Shown here: one piece after another, positions 8,806 through 19,416 of the stretch
How the letters are laid out: every line of letters starts with the position of its first letter
Position numbering within the stretch: position 1 is the first letter of the stretch
Assembly: GCA_947448415.1 (NCBI GenBank)
Contig: CANFMT010000001.1
Location: 124,001 to 188,000 of the forward strand
Reading direction: 5' to 3'
DNA length: 64,000 nucleotides
Source of the DNA: Burkholderiaceae bacterium
Lineage (GTDB): Bacteria > Pseudomonadota > Gammaproteobacteria > Burkholderiales > Burkholderiaceae
Program-made: the position numbers and the translations under genes
The notes under the pieces: generated by a model
What the model saw: the letters and a program-made list of their open reading frames with translations, nothing else
Database searches by the model: none
Told to the model about the DNA's origin: nothing

Positions 8806-9855
8806 ATGCCTATGAGTTCACATCCCCAATCCACCCCCAAAAAAACATCTGGGTGGAAATCTATACTCAAGCGGGCGTGGCCAACGATTCGCATCCTGCT
8901 CTCTATTGCACTTCTTTGGAAAGCAACCAGCGGTATTGATTGGCATGCTTTATTTGATAGTCACATTCAGATGGAGCCGCTATGGTTTTTGGCGGCAATT
9001 GCCTGCATGATGCTTGCCTTTATTTGTGGTGGCTATCGCTGGGGATTATTTATGCAATCGGTTGGATTTCCACGCCGCATTCGCTCATACATTGGTTTGT
9101 ATTTTGCAGGCGGCCTCATCAACCAAGGTCTACCTAGCACATTAGGCGGCGACAGCTATCGCGCTATTACCGCCACTCACCTTACCAATACCGGCAATCT
9201 TTCTGAAACCAGAGAGTTAGATAAAGAGCTTCATCATTCTGTTGACCTAGAACATGCCACACCAAAACTACGTTTAAGTTTTTCGATGGTTTTAGTAGAT
9301 CGACTCCTTGGTTTGGCAGGCAATAATTTACTTGGCGGTATTGGCCTAATATTAGGCGGGGCAACTTTGGCAGCTTGGGGACGAGACTTAGGTTATGCCG
9401 TCCTAGGTATCATGCTTTTTGCTGGCTTATTCATTGCAATCATTTTGGCGTGGAACCCATCCAAACAGTTACTGCAAAAAGTTCTGGATCGCTTCAATAT
9501 GAATCAAGCAATGCCCGGAATACAACTTGCCTTTGCATGGCCTAACAATATTGCTCAGGCACTTCTTGCTATTGGCATTCATTTTCTTACCATCCTGACC
9601 TTACTGTTTTGCATGAAGGCTTATGGAGTAGACGCCCCGATTGAAGGTCTGATGATTGGCTTGCCTGCCCTGAGTCTTTTGCTCATGTTGCCGATTAGTA
9701 TTTCAGGATGGGGTTTGCGTGAAGCCACCCTATCATCTGTCCTGGCTTTATGGGGAGTAAATCCATCATTAACTGTGTTGGCCTCAATAAGCTATGGAGC
9801 AATTACTGTTTTATCAGTCTTGCCTGGCGCATACTTCTTACTTAAACGAAAATAA
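8806..9855 (+). CDS. LPG-synthase-like integral membrane protein (UPF0104 family)
   Basis: The 349-residue protein has about eight membrane helices and matches the lysylphosphatidylglycerol synthase transmembrane region family (FYRWGLFMQ-type motif at GYRWGLFMQSVG, GLINQGLPSTLGGDSYRAI near residue 107, GWGLREATLSSVLALWG near 306). It lacks the soluble aminoacyl-transfer domain of MprF, so it is the membrane-only class, proposed to act in lipid flipping or glycolipid transfer. Two in-frame ATGs lie six bases apart (8806 and 8812); either may be used. It lies between two glycosyltransferase genes. Confidence 0.85.
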   Translation: MPMSSHPQSTPKKTSGWKSILKRAWPTIRILLSIALLWKATSGIDWHALFDSHIQMEPLWFLAAIACMMLAFICGGYRWGLFMQSVGFPRRIRSYIGLYFAGGLINQGLPSTLGGDSYRAITATHLTNTGNLSETRELDKELHHSVDLEHATPKLRLSFSMVLVDRLLGLAGNNLLGGIGLILGGATLAAWGRDLGYAVLGIMLFAGLFIAIILAWNPSKQLLQKVLDRFNMNQAMPGIQLAFAWPNNIAQALLAIGIHFLTILTLLFCMKAYGVDAPIEGLMIGLPALSLLLMLPISISGWGLREATLSSVLALWGVNPSLTVLASISYGAITVLSVLPGAYFLLKRK

Positions 9856-9872
9856 TTCCTCAGAGCAAATTT

Positions 9873-11132
9873 ATGGCTATTAGTGTCAATACCATGCGCG
9901 CTATCGATCATTGGGTCGGTGTACCGCTATGTGCAATTGTGAGTCCCTTTGTTGCCCTCATTGATGGCATCAAAAATATTTTTACTCGTGATAAGGCAGC
10001 GCCAAAAAAACTATTGTTCATTGAACTCTCAGAAATGGGTAGCGCCATCTTAGTTGACCCAGCAATGCGCAATGCTCAAGCACGTGGTGCAGAGCTGTAC
10101 TTTTTGATTTTTAAAAGTAATCGCGCCAGCCTGACTTTACTGAATACCGTAAAACCAGGGAATATTTTTACAATTGACTCTTCTAGTTTGGGCGGTTTGA
10201 TCAAAGATACTTTACGGTTTTTGATTGTGGCTCGCTATCACCGCATTGATACCGTTATTGATCTGGAACTCTTCTCTCGTTTCACGGCATTATTGACCGG
10301 TCTATGTGGCGCCAGACGTCGCGTGGGCTATCACATCTTTCATGGTGAAGGATTGTGGCGCGGTTTCATGCTAACGCGCAAAGTCCATTACAACCCACAC
10401 ATACACATTACAAAGAACTTCTTATCTTTAATTCATGCGGCTTTTGCCAAAGAAATTGAGACCCCTTTTAGCAAAATTCATATTCCAGATTCTGAAGTTC
10501 GACTTGAACAAGCAGTCATCCATCCAGCAGCCCTGGAAAAAGTAAGAACGCGTATTGAAAAAATGGCTAAAGAGGCTGGCATTTCATATACACACGGCAA
10601 AGAACGCCTCATCCTCATTAATCCGAACGCAAGCGATCTATTACCGCAGCGTCGCTGGGCACAACAACGCTTCTCAGAACTCATTCAAGCCGTACATCAG
10701 CATTACCCGAATGATTTAATTTTGATCACTGGCTCCCCAGCTGAATTTGTGTATGTTGACAAAGTGCGATCTGTAGCAAATGTAAAAAATGCTTTGAACT
10801 TTGCTGGACAAGTCAGTTTTGCAGAGCTCCCTCCTCTGTACACCCTATCGGATGTGATGGTCACCAATGATTCTGGCCCAGGCCATTTCTCGGCAGTAAC
10901 ACCCTTAAGAACGGTTGTACTCTTTGGACCAGAGACCCCTGCGCTCTATGGATCAGTTGGCAACTCTATTGCCATTACCGCCAACTTAGCTTGCTCTCCA
11001 TGCGTTAGCGCTGCCAACCATCGCAAGACACCTTGTCACGATAATGTTTGTATGCAAGCCATTAGCGTAGATCAAGTCTTTGACAAGGTCAGAGTACAGC
11101 TTCAAGAAGCAGACAAGGCAAAGGGTCGTTAA
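9873..11132 (+). CDS. Glycosyltransferase family 9 (heptosyltransferase-like)
   Basis: The 419-residue protein has the GT9 two-Rossmann layout: an N-terminal LLFIELSEMGSAILVDPAM in place of the usual nucleotide-loop start, the sugar-nucleotide region LINPNASDLLPQRRW near residue 249, and VTNDSGPGHFSAVTPLRTVVLFGPETPALYG near 330. A four-cysteine tail (LACSPCVSAANHRKTPCH..C) is common in this group. It is predicted to add a sugar to a lipid or polysaccharide core on the cytoplasmic face. It begins 17 bases after the LPG-like gene and is probably cotranscribed. Confidence 0.87.
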   Translation: MAISVNTMRAIDHWVGVPLCAIVSPFVALIDGIKNIFTRDKAAPKKLLFIELSEMGSAILVDPAMRNAQARGAELYFLIFKSNRASLTLLNTVKPGNIFTIDSSSLGGLIKDTLRFLIVARYHRIDTVIDLELFSRFTALLTGLCGARRRVGYHIFHGEGLWRGFMLTRKVHYNPHIHITKNFLSLIHAAFAKEIETPFSKIHIPDSEVRLEQAVIHPAALEKVRTRIEKMAKEAGISYTHGKERLILINPNASDLLPQRRWAQQRFSELIQAVHQHYPNDLILITGSPAEFVYVDKVRSVANVKNALNFAGQVSFAELPPLYTLSDVMVTNDSGPGHFSAVTPLRTVVLFGPETPALYGSVGNSIAITANLACSPCVSAANHRKTPCHDNVCMQAISVDQVFDKVRVQLQEADKAKGR

Positions 11133-11137
11133 GCGGA

Positions 11138-11929
11138 ATGCGCAATAAAGCCATTCCTGTGATAGCGTGGTTTATTCCACTCATTCCTTTAGCCCTCGCC
11201 TTTTCAATCTATTTTGGCGAACTGCAAGTAAGTAGCTTCTTAGCGATCAATCACTTTACACAGCAGTTGCCAGACATAATCTGGGCTACTTTTACCTTTC
11301 TCGGAAATGGCTGGGGCATTTTTGCCATTGCATTTCCGCTACTTTTGCTAGCTCCACGCTCATTAACAGCGGGAATATTTTCTGGAGCTATTGCAGCCGT
11401 AACAAGCGCCACCCTCAAAACTTTATTTAATCTCCCTAGGCCTGCTAGCGTACTCACTGAAGGTGCCTTCTATCGTTTAGGCGAACCTCTACTTCATAGG
11501 TCTTTCCCATCTGGTCACACTATCACCGCATTTGCTATCGCAAGCGCCCTGTACTTTTCTTGCGATCAAAGCAAACGCAAGCCTTTGTTAGGTCTGTTTA
11601 TCTTGGCTGGCCTAGTTGGACTATCTCGTAACGCAGTTGGAGCACATTGGTTTACCGATGTTTTGGGCGGCGCTGGAGTGGGTATCTGGTGTGGAATGCT
11701 AGGAGCAGTACTTGCCAGTTATTTCCCTGAAAGTCAGCTTGGTCCTAAAAAAATCTGGTCTCACCTGATTGCACTAGGTGGTGTTGTGGCTATTTATGCC
11801 CATCTCACACAAATGATGGATTTAGAGCTCAACCTTCCATTGCAATATGCGTCGATTGCCATATTAGCCATTACTTTAATCTTTTATGTGAAAGCGCAGT
11901 TTTTTAATGCGCCTAGCAAGTTCCAATAA
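11138..11929 (+). CDS. PAP2-family membrane phosphatase
   Basis: The 263-residue membrane protein has all three PAP2 motifs: KTLFNLPRP near residue 87, the PSGH box near 124, and SRNAVGAHWFTDVLGG near 160. PAP2 enzymes dephosphorylate lipid phosphates such as undecaprenyl pyrophosphate, phosphatidylglycerol phosphate or lipid A, with the active site facing the periplasm. It starts five bases after the GT9 gene. Position in a glycosyltransferase group suggests carrier-lipid recycling or lipid A modification. Confidence 0.9.
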   Translation: MRNKAIPVIAWFIPLIPLALAFSIYFGELQVSSFLAINHFTQQLPDIIWATFTFLGNGWGIFAIAFPLLLLAPRSLTAGIFSGAIAAVTSATLKTLFNLPRPASVLTEGAFYRLGEPLLHRSFPSGHTITAFAIASALYFSCDQSKRKPLLGLFILAGLVGLSRNAVGAHWFTDVLGGAGVGIWCGMLGAVLASYFPESQLGPKKIWSHLIALGGVVAIYAHLTQMMDLELNLPLQYASIAILAITLIFYVKAQFFNAPSKFQ

Positions 11930-11935
11930 TTTTGC

Positions 11936-12817
11936 ATGTTTAGTTATCGTCACGCCTTTCATGCCGGCAGTCATGCTGACATTCTTAAGCACTTCACTTT
12001 GATTCATCTAGTGAAGTATCTACAAGAAAAGCCTGGCGCACTGACAATCGTAGATACTCATGCTGGCGCTGGAATCTATAGCCTGCAAGATGGCTTTGCA
12101 ACTGTTAGCAAAGAAGCGGATGGGGGAATAATTCGCTTAACTCAGTATATTGAGTCGTGCAATAAAAAGAATATACCCGTTCCCGCTAGTATTGAGGAAT
12201 ACCTGCAATATATTCAAGTAGAAAATATTGATGGTGAGCTTGCTAACTATCCGGGATCTCCCTTCATTCTTGCACGTCTACTACGACCCCAAGATAGATT
12301 GAAGTTGTTTGAGCTTCACCCCAAAGAAATTGATATTCTTCGGCACAATATTGGCGAACTAAAACAAGCTAAACAGATTGATGTTTATGCCGAAGATAGC
12401 TTTGCAAGACTCAAAGGACTGCTTCCGCCACCGAGTAGACGTGGTCTAGTGCTGATTGATCCTTCTTATGAAGATAAGCAAGACTATCGCTATCTTGAAA
12501 CGGCTATGGAAGAAGCTTTGACGCGCTTTGCTACGGGTTGCTACGCTATTTGGTATCCAGCTATTTCTAGAAGAGAGTCAGCTGCACTTCCTGATCGCAT
12601 GAAAAAAATTGCCACTACTCATAAGCGCTCATGGCTTCATACAGAATTGCGCGTTGAAAATGCCCCTGGAGAGCGACGCCTTCAATCAAGTGGGATGTTC
12701 ATATTTAATCCACCATGGACCCTAGAAAAAAACTTGGCTGAGGCATTGCCAACCCTTGTTAAAGCGCTTGGAATAGATGGTGGTGCTAAATTTTTACTAA
12801 AGAGTTTTGAAGCTTAA
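11936..12817 (+). CDS. rlmJ: 23S rRNA (adenine(2030)-N6)-methyltransferase RlmJ
   Basis: This 293-residue cytosolic SAM-dependent enzyme methylates A2030 of 23S rRNA. The N-terminus MFSYRHAFHAGSHADILKH is diagnostic, followed by VDTHAGAGIY (SAM-binding) and the catalytic DPPY-like LIDPSYED near residue 173. It starts six bases after the PAP2 stop. The stop codon lies inside an 11-bp direct tandem duplication at 12814-12835. Confidence 0.95.
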   Translation: MFSYRHAFHAGSHADILKHFTLIHLVKYLQEKPGALTIVDTHAGAGIYSLQDGFATVSKEADGGIIRLTQYIESCNKKNIPVPASIEEYLQYIQVENIDGELANYPGSPFILARLLRPQDRLKLFELHPKEIDILRHNIGELKQAKQIDVYAEDSFARLKGLLPPPSRRGLVLIDPSYEDKQDYRYLETAMEEALTRFATGCYAIWYPAISRRESAALPDRMKKIATTHKRSWLHTELRVENAPGERRLQSSGMFIFNPPWTLEKNLAEALPTLVKALGIDGGAKFLLKSFEA

Positions 12818-12835
12818 GCACTTATTAAGCACTTA
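12814..12835. repeat. 11-bp tandem duplication across the rlmJ stop
   Basis: Two adjacent identical copies of TTAAGCACTTA lie at 12814-12824 and 12825-12835. The first contains the rlmJ TAA. The second puts another TAA in a different frame. See the finding on stop-codon duplications. Confidence 0.85.
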
Positions 12836-12854
12836 AACTCTTCGGCAGCTCACA

Positions 12855-13495
12855 TTAGTCACGAACAGTAATCATTACTTCATTACGACGCATAAACGGC
12901 AGAGTCCAAGGTGGGTTATAACGTGCGAATTGGGGAGCTCCATTCGCCTGAAGATTGCGAACCTTCATCCAACTCTCTAACTCAAGTGTTTTTTCAGAAA
13001 CTTTTTGCGCATTATAAAAACCTGAAAAAGTAATCACTGCTCGCTTGATTGCAGGAACTTGTCGCAGTTGCACCACAGGATTTAATGGCTTTGGCAGAGT
13101 TTCCATGGTGTATTGGGCGGGCATCACAAAAGACACTGTCCACTTTCCGGCATTCGATTCAATACCCACCGGTACCGTCATGGCAATCTTTTCACTCTTG
13201 ACGCTTTGCTCATCGATTGTTACGGGAGCCGTCATGGCAATTTTTTGATTCACCTGGTTTTGGCCAAAGATGTATGCCGCAATTAATCGGAATCCTTGAC
13301 TAGATGCCTCATCCAGATCGCCTTCAACCTGAACTTCAGCCAATATCAGCGGCTGATAAGAGCGTAATTCAAAAGGCACTTCTTTTTCAAGAACGGTATA
13401 TTTTGGCTCTTCAGTTGCCATGGCCACTCCTATGAACGTTGATACGCCAAGCAGGATAAATAGGGCTTTTTGGAAGAAAGATTGCCTCAATCCAA

Positions 13496-13502
<7 letters not shown>
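12855..13502 (-). CDS. SOUL-family heme-binding-like protein (exported)
   Basis: The 215-residue protein has an N-terminal signal peptide (cut near AMA-TEE, residue 29) and a SOUL domain: FELRSYQPLILAEVQVEGD, the repeated KIAMTAPV / KIAMTVPV strands near 95 and 112, and PLNPVVQLRQVPA. SOUL proteins bind heme or tetrapyrroles in some lineages; most bacterial members are uncharacterised. The GTG start overlaps the stop of the LD-carboxypeptidase gene by 7 bases, so translation is probably coupled. Confidence 0.85.
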
Positions 13503-14895
<1,393 letters not shown>

Positions 14896-15360
14896 TTAAG
14901 AGTGATGTACGTCAGCCCAACAATTGGGGGTTTCATAAAGACGAATGCCCGATAGCTCTAAGCGCCCGCCAAAGGCTTTATTAAATACAGGCTTGAGAAT
15001 TGCAAAAGCTGCATTTGCTAAATTTTCTACCGTAGGAACATGCTCCATGATGACTGTTTTGTGATTTGGCAGTGTGGCTAAAAAAGCCACCAAGCCTTCA
15101 TCCTCTTTAGCCACTAAGAACGCATGATCCCATAGCTCAACAACATATTGATTGGTGAGTTTTTTGATATCGCCAAAATCAAGAACCATGCCATCATCTG
15201 CCCTACCGGGATGATCTGCAACCTCACCCGTCAGAGTGACTTCAATGGCATAACGATGACCATGAAGATGACGACATTGACCATCATGATTTGGAATACG
15301 GTGCCCCGAGTCAAACTCTAAGCGACGGGTAATAGAAATGTCGGGTTGTTTATTAGTCAT
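14896..15360 (-). CDS. queD: 6-carboxy-5,6,7,8-tetrahydropterin synthase QueD
   Basis: This 154-residue T-fold enzyme makes the second intermediate of queuosine/7-deazaguanine synthesis from dihydroneopterin triphosphate. Zinc histidines lie in SGHRIPNHDGQCRHLHGHRY (with the catalytic Cys) and the C-terminal VRLYET-like IRLYETPNCWADV. It is 36 bases downstream of queE and adjacent to tadA. The ATG has only a weak Shine-Dalgarno. Confidence 0.94.
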   Translation of the reverse strand: MTNKQPDISITRRLEFDSGHRIPNHDGQCRHLHGHRYAIEVTLTGEVADHPGRADDGMVLDFGDIKKLTNQYVVELWDHAFLVAKEDEGLVAFLATLPNHKTVIMEHVPTVENLANAAFAILKPVFNKAFGGRLELSGIRLYETPNCWADVHHS

Positions 15361-15396
15361 TTAATGCTTAATGGGTAAATACTGGCCTTAGCCAAA

Positions 15397-16050
15397 TTAT
15401 CGTATTCCAATCAGTTTATGTGATTGAAGGCTTAATCTCCACAAGGGGCGTTTTTGACATAGCTTTACCGCCAACTCTGTATTGCTTTTTAAATGGGGGC
15501 CGTCCATAGGCTGCAAGAATCGATTGCGATAATCCATCCCCTCAAAACGGGCCATTATTTTTTCCAAGGCGCCATGCCCTGCTTGTGGAACAACCAGCTT
15601 TAATTCGTTTGCCTGAAGCACTACCAACTCAGAGCCCTCTTTTGGGCTCACACAAACCCAATCAACTCCCTTGGGAACTTTAATAGTTCCGTTGGTTTCA
15701 ATGGCCACCTCAAAACCTTTTTGATGAAGTGCCTCGATTAATTTCTCATCCAACTGAAGTAGCGGTTCACCACCTGTAAACACCACATAACGTTGCTGAG
15801 GACCAGCAGAGGTACTTCTCCATGCTAACTCAATTGCCTGAGCCAATTCATTTGCGGTCTCAAACTTGCCACCACCAAAACCATCGCTCCCTACAAAATC
15901 TGTATCGCAAAACTGGCAGACGGCTGATGCACGATCTTCTTCGCGTCCACTCCAGAGGTTGCACCCTGCAAAACGGCAAAATACAGCGGCACGTCCAGAG
16001 TGGGCACCTTCACCCTGAAGGGTTGGGAAAAGTTCTTTAACGGTATACAT
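15397..16050 (-). CDS. queE: 7-carboxy-7-deazaguanine synthase QueE
   Basis: This 217-residue radical SAM enzyme converts carboxytetrahydropterin to 7-carboxy-7-deazaguanine. The N-terminus MYTVKELFPTLQGEGAHSGR is diagnostic. The cluster cysteines are widely spaced (CRFAGCNLW...CQFCDTDF) by an insertion in the first loop, as in one known QueE subgroup. TGGEPLLQ near residue 91 is the SAM-contact motif. It heads queE-queD-tadA. Confidence 0.94.
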   Translation of the reverse strand: MYTVKELFPTLQGEGAHSGRAAVFCRFAGCNLWSGREEDRASAVCQFCDTDFVGSDGFGGGKFETANELAQAIELAWRSTSAGPQQRYVVFTGGEPLLQLDEKLIEALHQKGFEVAIETNGTIKVPKGVDWVCVSPKEGSELVVLQANELKLVVPQAGHGALEKIMARFEGMDYRNRFLQPMDGPHLKSNTELAVKLCQKRPLWRLSLQSHKLIGIR

Positions 16051-16078
16051 AAGAGTCCGGCTATTTTAAGCGCTTTAC

Positions 16079-16807
16079 CTACTTCCAGGAGATAAGCTCC
16101 CACTGTAAGTAGTCTTCCCAGCAAGCATTTGCCCAAGTCATTCCATCGGTCAGATAGCGCCCATACCCTCTCCGAATAACCCAGCGGCCAATTTCCGGGG
16201 CAAACCATATATCCTCTTCACGATAATTGGCGGTTCTAAATACGTCATAGCTCTCAAAAAATGGCATGGTATTGCGGTACTTGATGGTTAGAAAAGATCC
16301 TGCCGGCACAGAAATTCTCTCCCAGTCCATGGCTTGGATATTCAAACCCCAGTAATAAGAAGAATCTGGGTAGCCTAGAACTTGATAACGGGTTCGATAA
16401 AAACCTGTCCACTTGACGTTCAATTGCTCCGGCCACAAAGGCAATGCCTGATCAAATTTTTGCGGAGGATTCCAGTGAGGATCTTGCAAGATATAACCCC
16501 AGGATGACTGCACTTCGTCTGGTAACGGCCCAGCTTTAGCACCCGATCTAGCAATACGAACCTCATTACCAACCGACACAACCCGCTCAGTTACGGTATC
16601 GACAATATCTTGATTAAATACATTGCGAATTTGGTAAACCCATTCCTGACCCACTTGAGGAGATCTCACTTTAAGAGCGACTGTCGGCTGAGATAACACC
16701 TCGCCCTGCGGGTAGGGCTGCGAGGCAATACACGCCACCAGAAAAGCGGGTAGTAGCAATAATGAAAATAAGCGCAAACGAATTACTTGTAAGACGTTAG
16801 TTGCCAT
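16079..16807 (-). CDS. Putative lipoprotein of unknown function, paralogue of the next gene
   Basis: The 242-residue product has a lipoprotein signal (LVACIAS, Cys near residue 26) and no recognised domain. It shares a pattern with its upstream neighbour: PQVGQEWVYQIRNVF, TERVVSVGNEVRI, a SSWGYILQDPHW segment, ALPLWPEQLN, WERISVPAGSFLTIKYRN, and IWFAPEIGRWVIR. This looks like a beta-rich exported domain duplicated in tandem. Its start lies inside the end of the upstream paralogue (25-base overlap). Function unknown. Confidence 0.75.
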   Translation of the reverse strand: MATNVLQVIRLRLFSLLLLPAFLVACIASQPYPQGEVLSQPTVALKVRSPQVGQEWVYQIRNVFNQDIVDTVTERVVSVGNEVRIARSGAKAGPLPDEVQSSWGYILQDPHWNPPQKFDQALPLWPEQLNVKWTGFYRTRYQVLGYPDSSYYWGLNIQAMDWERISVPAGSFLTIKYRNTMPFFESYDVFRTANYREEDIWFAPEIGRWVIRRGYGRYLTDGMTWANACWEDYLQWELISWK

Positions 16808-17484
16808 TGATAACTGCCTTCTAAAATAGGGGAGCTCATTTGAGCCTGAAGTTGATAAGAGCCAGATGCTTCACGCGCTACCCATCTACCAATCTGAGGA
16901 GCAAACCAAACGGTCTCCTTGTGCATACAATTAATTTTATTGGGATCGTTACTTTCATAACTAATTAAATTCTGAAAACGTAATGCCACGAATTCTCCTG
17001 CTGGAACTGTAATTTTCTCCCAGCCCTGAGCACTCATATATTCTTGCCAATATAAATTGGAATCTGAGTAACCACCTACGCTGTACTTTGTATTAATTTG
17101 CTTGCTCCAATCGCTATTGAGCTCAAGAGGCCACAGGGGTAAAGCAGGATTGAAATTTAATAAACGGGGCCATTGTGGATTGGTCAACACAAAGCCCCAT
17201 TTTTCCTGGATTTCACTTGGCAGCATGCCACCGTCAGCAGTAGATCGATCAATCGTAATGGTCGATCCAATAGATGAAACACGCTCCGTAATGAAGGCAA
17301 TTGTTTTTCCATCAAATACATCTTTTTTAACGTATGTCCACTCTTGCCCAACTTGCGGAGGACGAATTGCAGGAGTGGGCTTAGGTTGAGCGATTGAGAT
17401 ACCCCTCTCATACGACAATGGCATGCCACATGAAATAGGTGCTAAAGCGGCCGATGTAATAAATGTACGACGTGAAAGATTCAT
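16783..17484 (-). CDS. Exported protein of unknown function, paralogue of the previous gene
   Basis: The 233-residue protein starts MNLSRRTFITSAALAPISCG, an SRRTF Tat-like signal that also ends in a possible lipobox. The body matches the 16079 product segment by segment (PQVGQEWTYVKKDVF, ITERVSSIGSTITIDRS, EKWGFVLTNPQWPRLLNFNPALPLWP, WEKITVPAGEFVALRFQN, VWFAPQIGRWVAR). A strong AGGAG lies upstream of the ATG. It is 24 bases downstream of the radical SAM gene, so the four genes from DUF455 onwards may be one unit. Confidence 0.75.
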   Translation of the reverse strand: MNLSRRTFITSAALAPISCGMPLSYERGISIAQPKPTPAIRPPQVGQEWTYVKKDVFDGKTIAFITERVSSIGSTITIDRSTADGGMLPSEIQEKWGFVLTNPQWPRLLNFNPALPLWPLELNSDWSKQINTKYSVGGYSDSNLYWQEYMSAQGWEKITVPAGEFVALRFQNLISYESNDPNKINCMHKETVWFAPQIGRWVAREASGSYQLQAQMSSPILEGSYQWQLTSYK

Positions 17485-17508
17485 ATACTCTCCTGCTGAC
17501 TATTAAAG

Positions 17509-19413
17509 CTATGGATATAAAACTTTTTCGATAAATCGTTTTGGCACTGTAGATTTTGGTATTTTCATACCCAATCCTTCAAACCATGATTGAACATTCA
17601 CCTCAAAGCCAACGCCATGCATGTAGTTATAAATGGCTTTTTTCAGACCATTTCCTAATACGTCATGATCAACTCCAGTGGAATCTATAAATGCCACATC
17701 ATTTTTTGCAAAAGTAGTTTCTGGCAAAGGAATTAATTGCACTCCATACTCTTCGGGATTCATACCAACAGGAGAATGCACCGTACAGATGAAGCGATGA
17801 AAGAATCCACTTTGAATGCAGCCATTTTCAAATAACTGACGAACGTACTCTAAGGCGTCAACCGTTTCCTGAACGGTTTGCGTAGGAAAGCCGTACATTA
17901 AATAGGCATGCACTAAGATACCCGCATCGGAAAATCCTTTGGTTACCTGAGCCACCTGCTTCACAGAGACGCCTTTTTGCATTAAATCGAGCAGACGATC
18001 TGATGCAACTTCAAGACCTCCAGACATCGCAATGCAGCCACTTTTGGCAAGCAGTTCAGCCAACTCTGGTGTAAAGGTCTTTTCAAAGCGAATATTTCCC
18101 CACCAAGAAATCACTACCTTGCGACGTATTAACTCCTGTGCAAGTGCTTTTAAGATTTTCGGTGGTGCCGCCTCATCTACAAAATGAAAGCCTGTTTGAC
18201 CGGTCTCTTTGATGATGGCTTGTATACGGTCTACCAACACTGCGGCCGAGGCAGTTTCATAGCGAGAAATATAATCTAAACTCACATCACAGAAGCTACA
18301 TTTCTTCCAATAGCACCCATGTGCGACCGTCAACTTATTCCAGCGACCATCACTCCATAGGCGATGCATCGGGTTGAGCATGTCCAGTAGCGATAAATAA
18401 GAATTGAGGGGAAGACCGTCCCATGTTGCAGTGCCTACCTCATCAAAAGGTATATCGGGCTCCTGCCAATTGATAAATTTCACCTGCTGACTTGAATTGC
18501 ACACAAAAGTGCGGACCAATCGCTCCGTCGAACGCTTTCCAGCCAGGTGCTCTAGCAAAGCTAAGAGCGGCCTCTCACCCGAATCGAGCGTAATGAAATC
18601 AACGTAATCAAAAATACGCGCATCAGACAGTTCGCGCAATTCTGTATTGACGTATCCCCCACCCAAAGCAATCTGGATATGCGGATGATCACTCTTAATT
18701 ACTTGAGCTATTCGCAATGCCGCATACATCGCGCCAGGAAAAGGCACCGATAAGAGGATGAGGCTTGGCTGATGGCGCTCTACAGCTTGACGAGCCAGTT
18801 CCTGCAAATGCACGTCCATCAGAGTTGGGTCAGCCTTCAGTGCATCGGCTAAAGGTGTGAAGGTAGGCTGACTGCTTGCCAATGACTCTGCATAGCGTAC
18901 GAACTCAAAACGATCGTCTACAGCATCGCGTAAAACATCAGACAAGTCATTGAGGTAGAGGGTTGCTAAATGACGCGCTCGATCATGTGAACCTAGAGCA
19001 CCAAATGCCCAGGCTAATGGATCGGCACCCTCTTCATCATCAAATGCATCGAGTGAAGCAAAGCGTGGCCCCTCAGGTAAAAATTCACGGGTATTAATTC
19101 GGTGACTTAAGGTGGTATCACGCCCTTGCAAAAAGGCAATGACATGTGGGATGCTTGCTTGGTACCGGGGAAAATAATCTAAGAAAAAATTGACGCTCGC
19201 GCTACGATCCTCTTCCGATATGCTTAGTGCTTGAGTATGAATTTCTGCCAAGCCATCAGAAGTAAAAAAGCTTAATACCAAAGCAAGGGCAAGATCCTCC
19301 TGAACCGCATCAACACCTCGTGACCGCAAAAATCCAGTGAGATATGCCGTAGAGGGGTACGGCGTATTAAGCTGCGTCATGGGTGGGATGAGGCTTAATA
19401 CCTTTACGCTCAT
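17509..19413 (-). CDS. B12-binding-domain radical SAM protein
   Basis: The 634-residue protein has an N-terminal cobalamin-binding-like region (LILLSVPFPGAMYAALRIAQVIK near 215, ALGGGYVNTELREL near 245) and a radical SAM barrel. The cluster motif is HGCYWKKCSFCDV near residue 365, with cysteine spacing C-x4-C-x2-C rather than the usual C-x3-C-x2-C. FHFVDEAAPP and ISWWGNIRFEK follow at the positions of SAM- and substrate-contact strands. Substrate unknown. The gene is 3 bases downstream of the DUF455 gene, which suggests they act together. Confidence 0.88.
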   Translation of the reverse strand: MSVKVLSLIPPMTQLNTPYPSTAYLTGFLRSRGVDAVQEDLALALVLSFFTSDGLAEIHTQALSISEEDRSASVNFFLDYFPRYQASIPHVIAFLQGRDTTLSHRINTREFLPEGPRFASLDAFDDEEGADPLAWAFGALGSHDRARHLATLYLNDLSDVLRDAVDDRFEFVRYAESLASSQPTFTPLADALKADPTLMDVHLQELARQAVERHQPSLILLSVPFPGAMYAALRIAQVIKSDHPHIQIALGGGYVNTELRELSDARIFDYVDFITLDSGERPLLALLEHLAGKRSTERLVRTFVCNSSQQVKFINWQEPDIPFDEVGTATWDGLPLNSYLSLLDMLNPMHRLWSDGRWNKLTVAHGCYWKKCSFCDVSLDYISRYETASAAVLVDRIQAIIKETGQTGFHFVDEAAPPKILKALAQELIRRKVVISWWGNIRFEKTFTPELAELLAKSGCIAMSGGLEVASDRLLDLMQKGVSVKQVAQVTKGFSDAGILVHAYLMYGFPTQTVQETVDALEYVRQLFENGCIQSGFFHRFICTVHSPVGMNPEEYGVQLIPLPETTFAKNDVAFIDSTGVDHDVLGNGLKKAIYNYMHGVGFEVNVQSWFEGLGMKIPKSTVPKRFIEKVLYP

Positions 19414-19416
19414 TGC

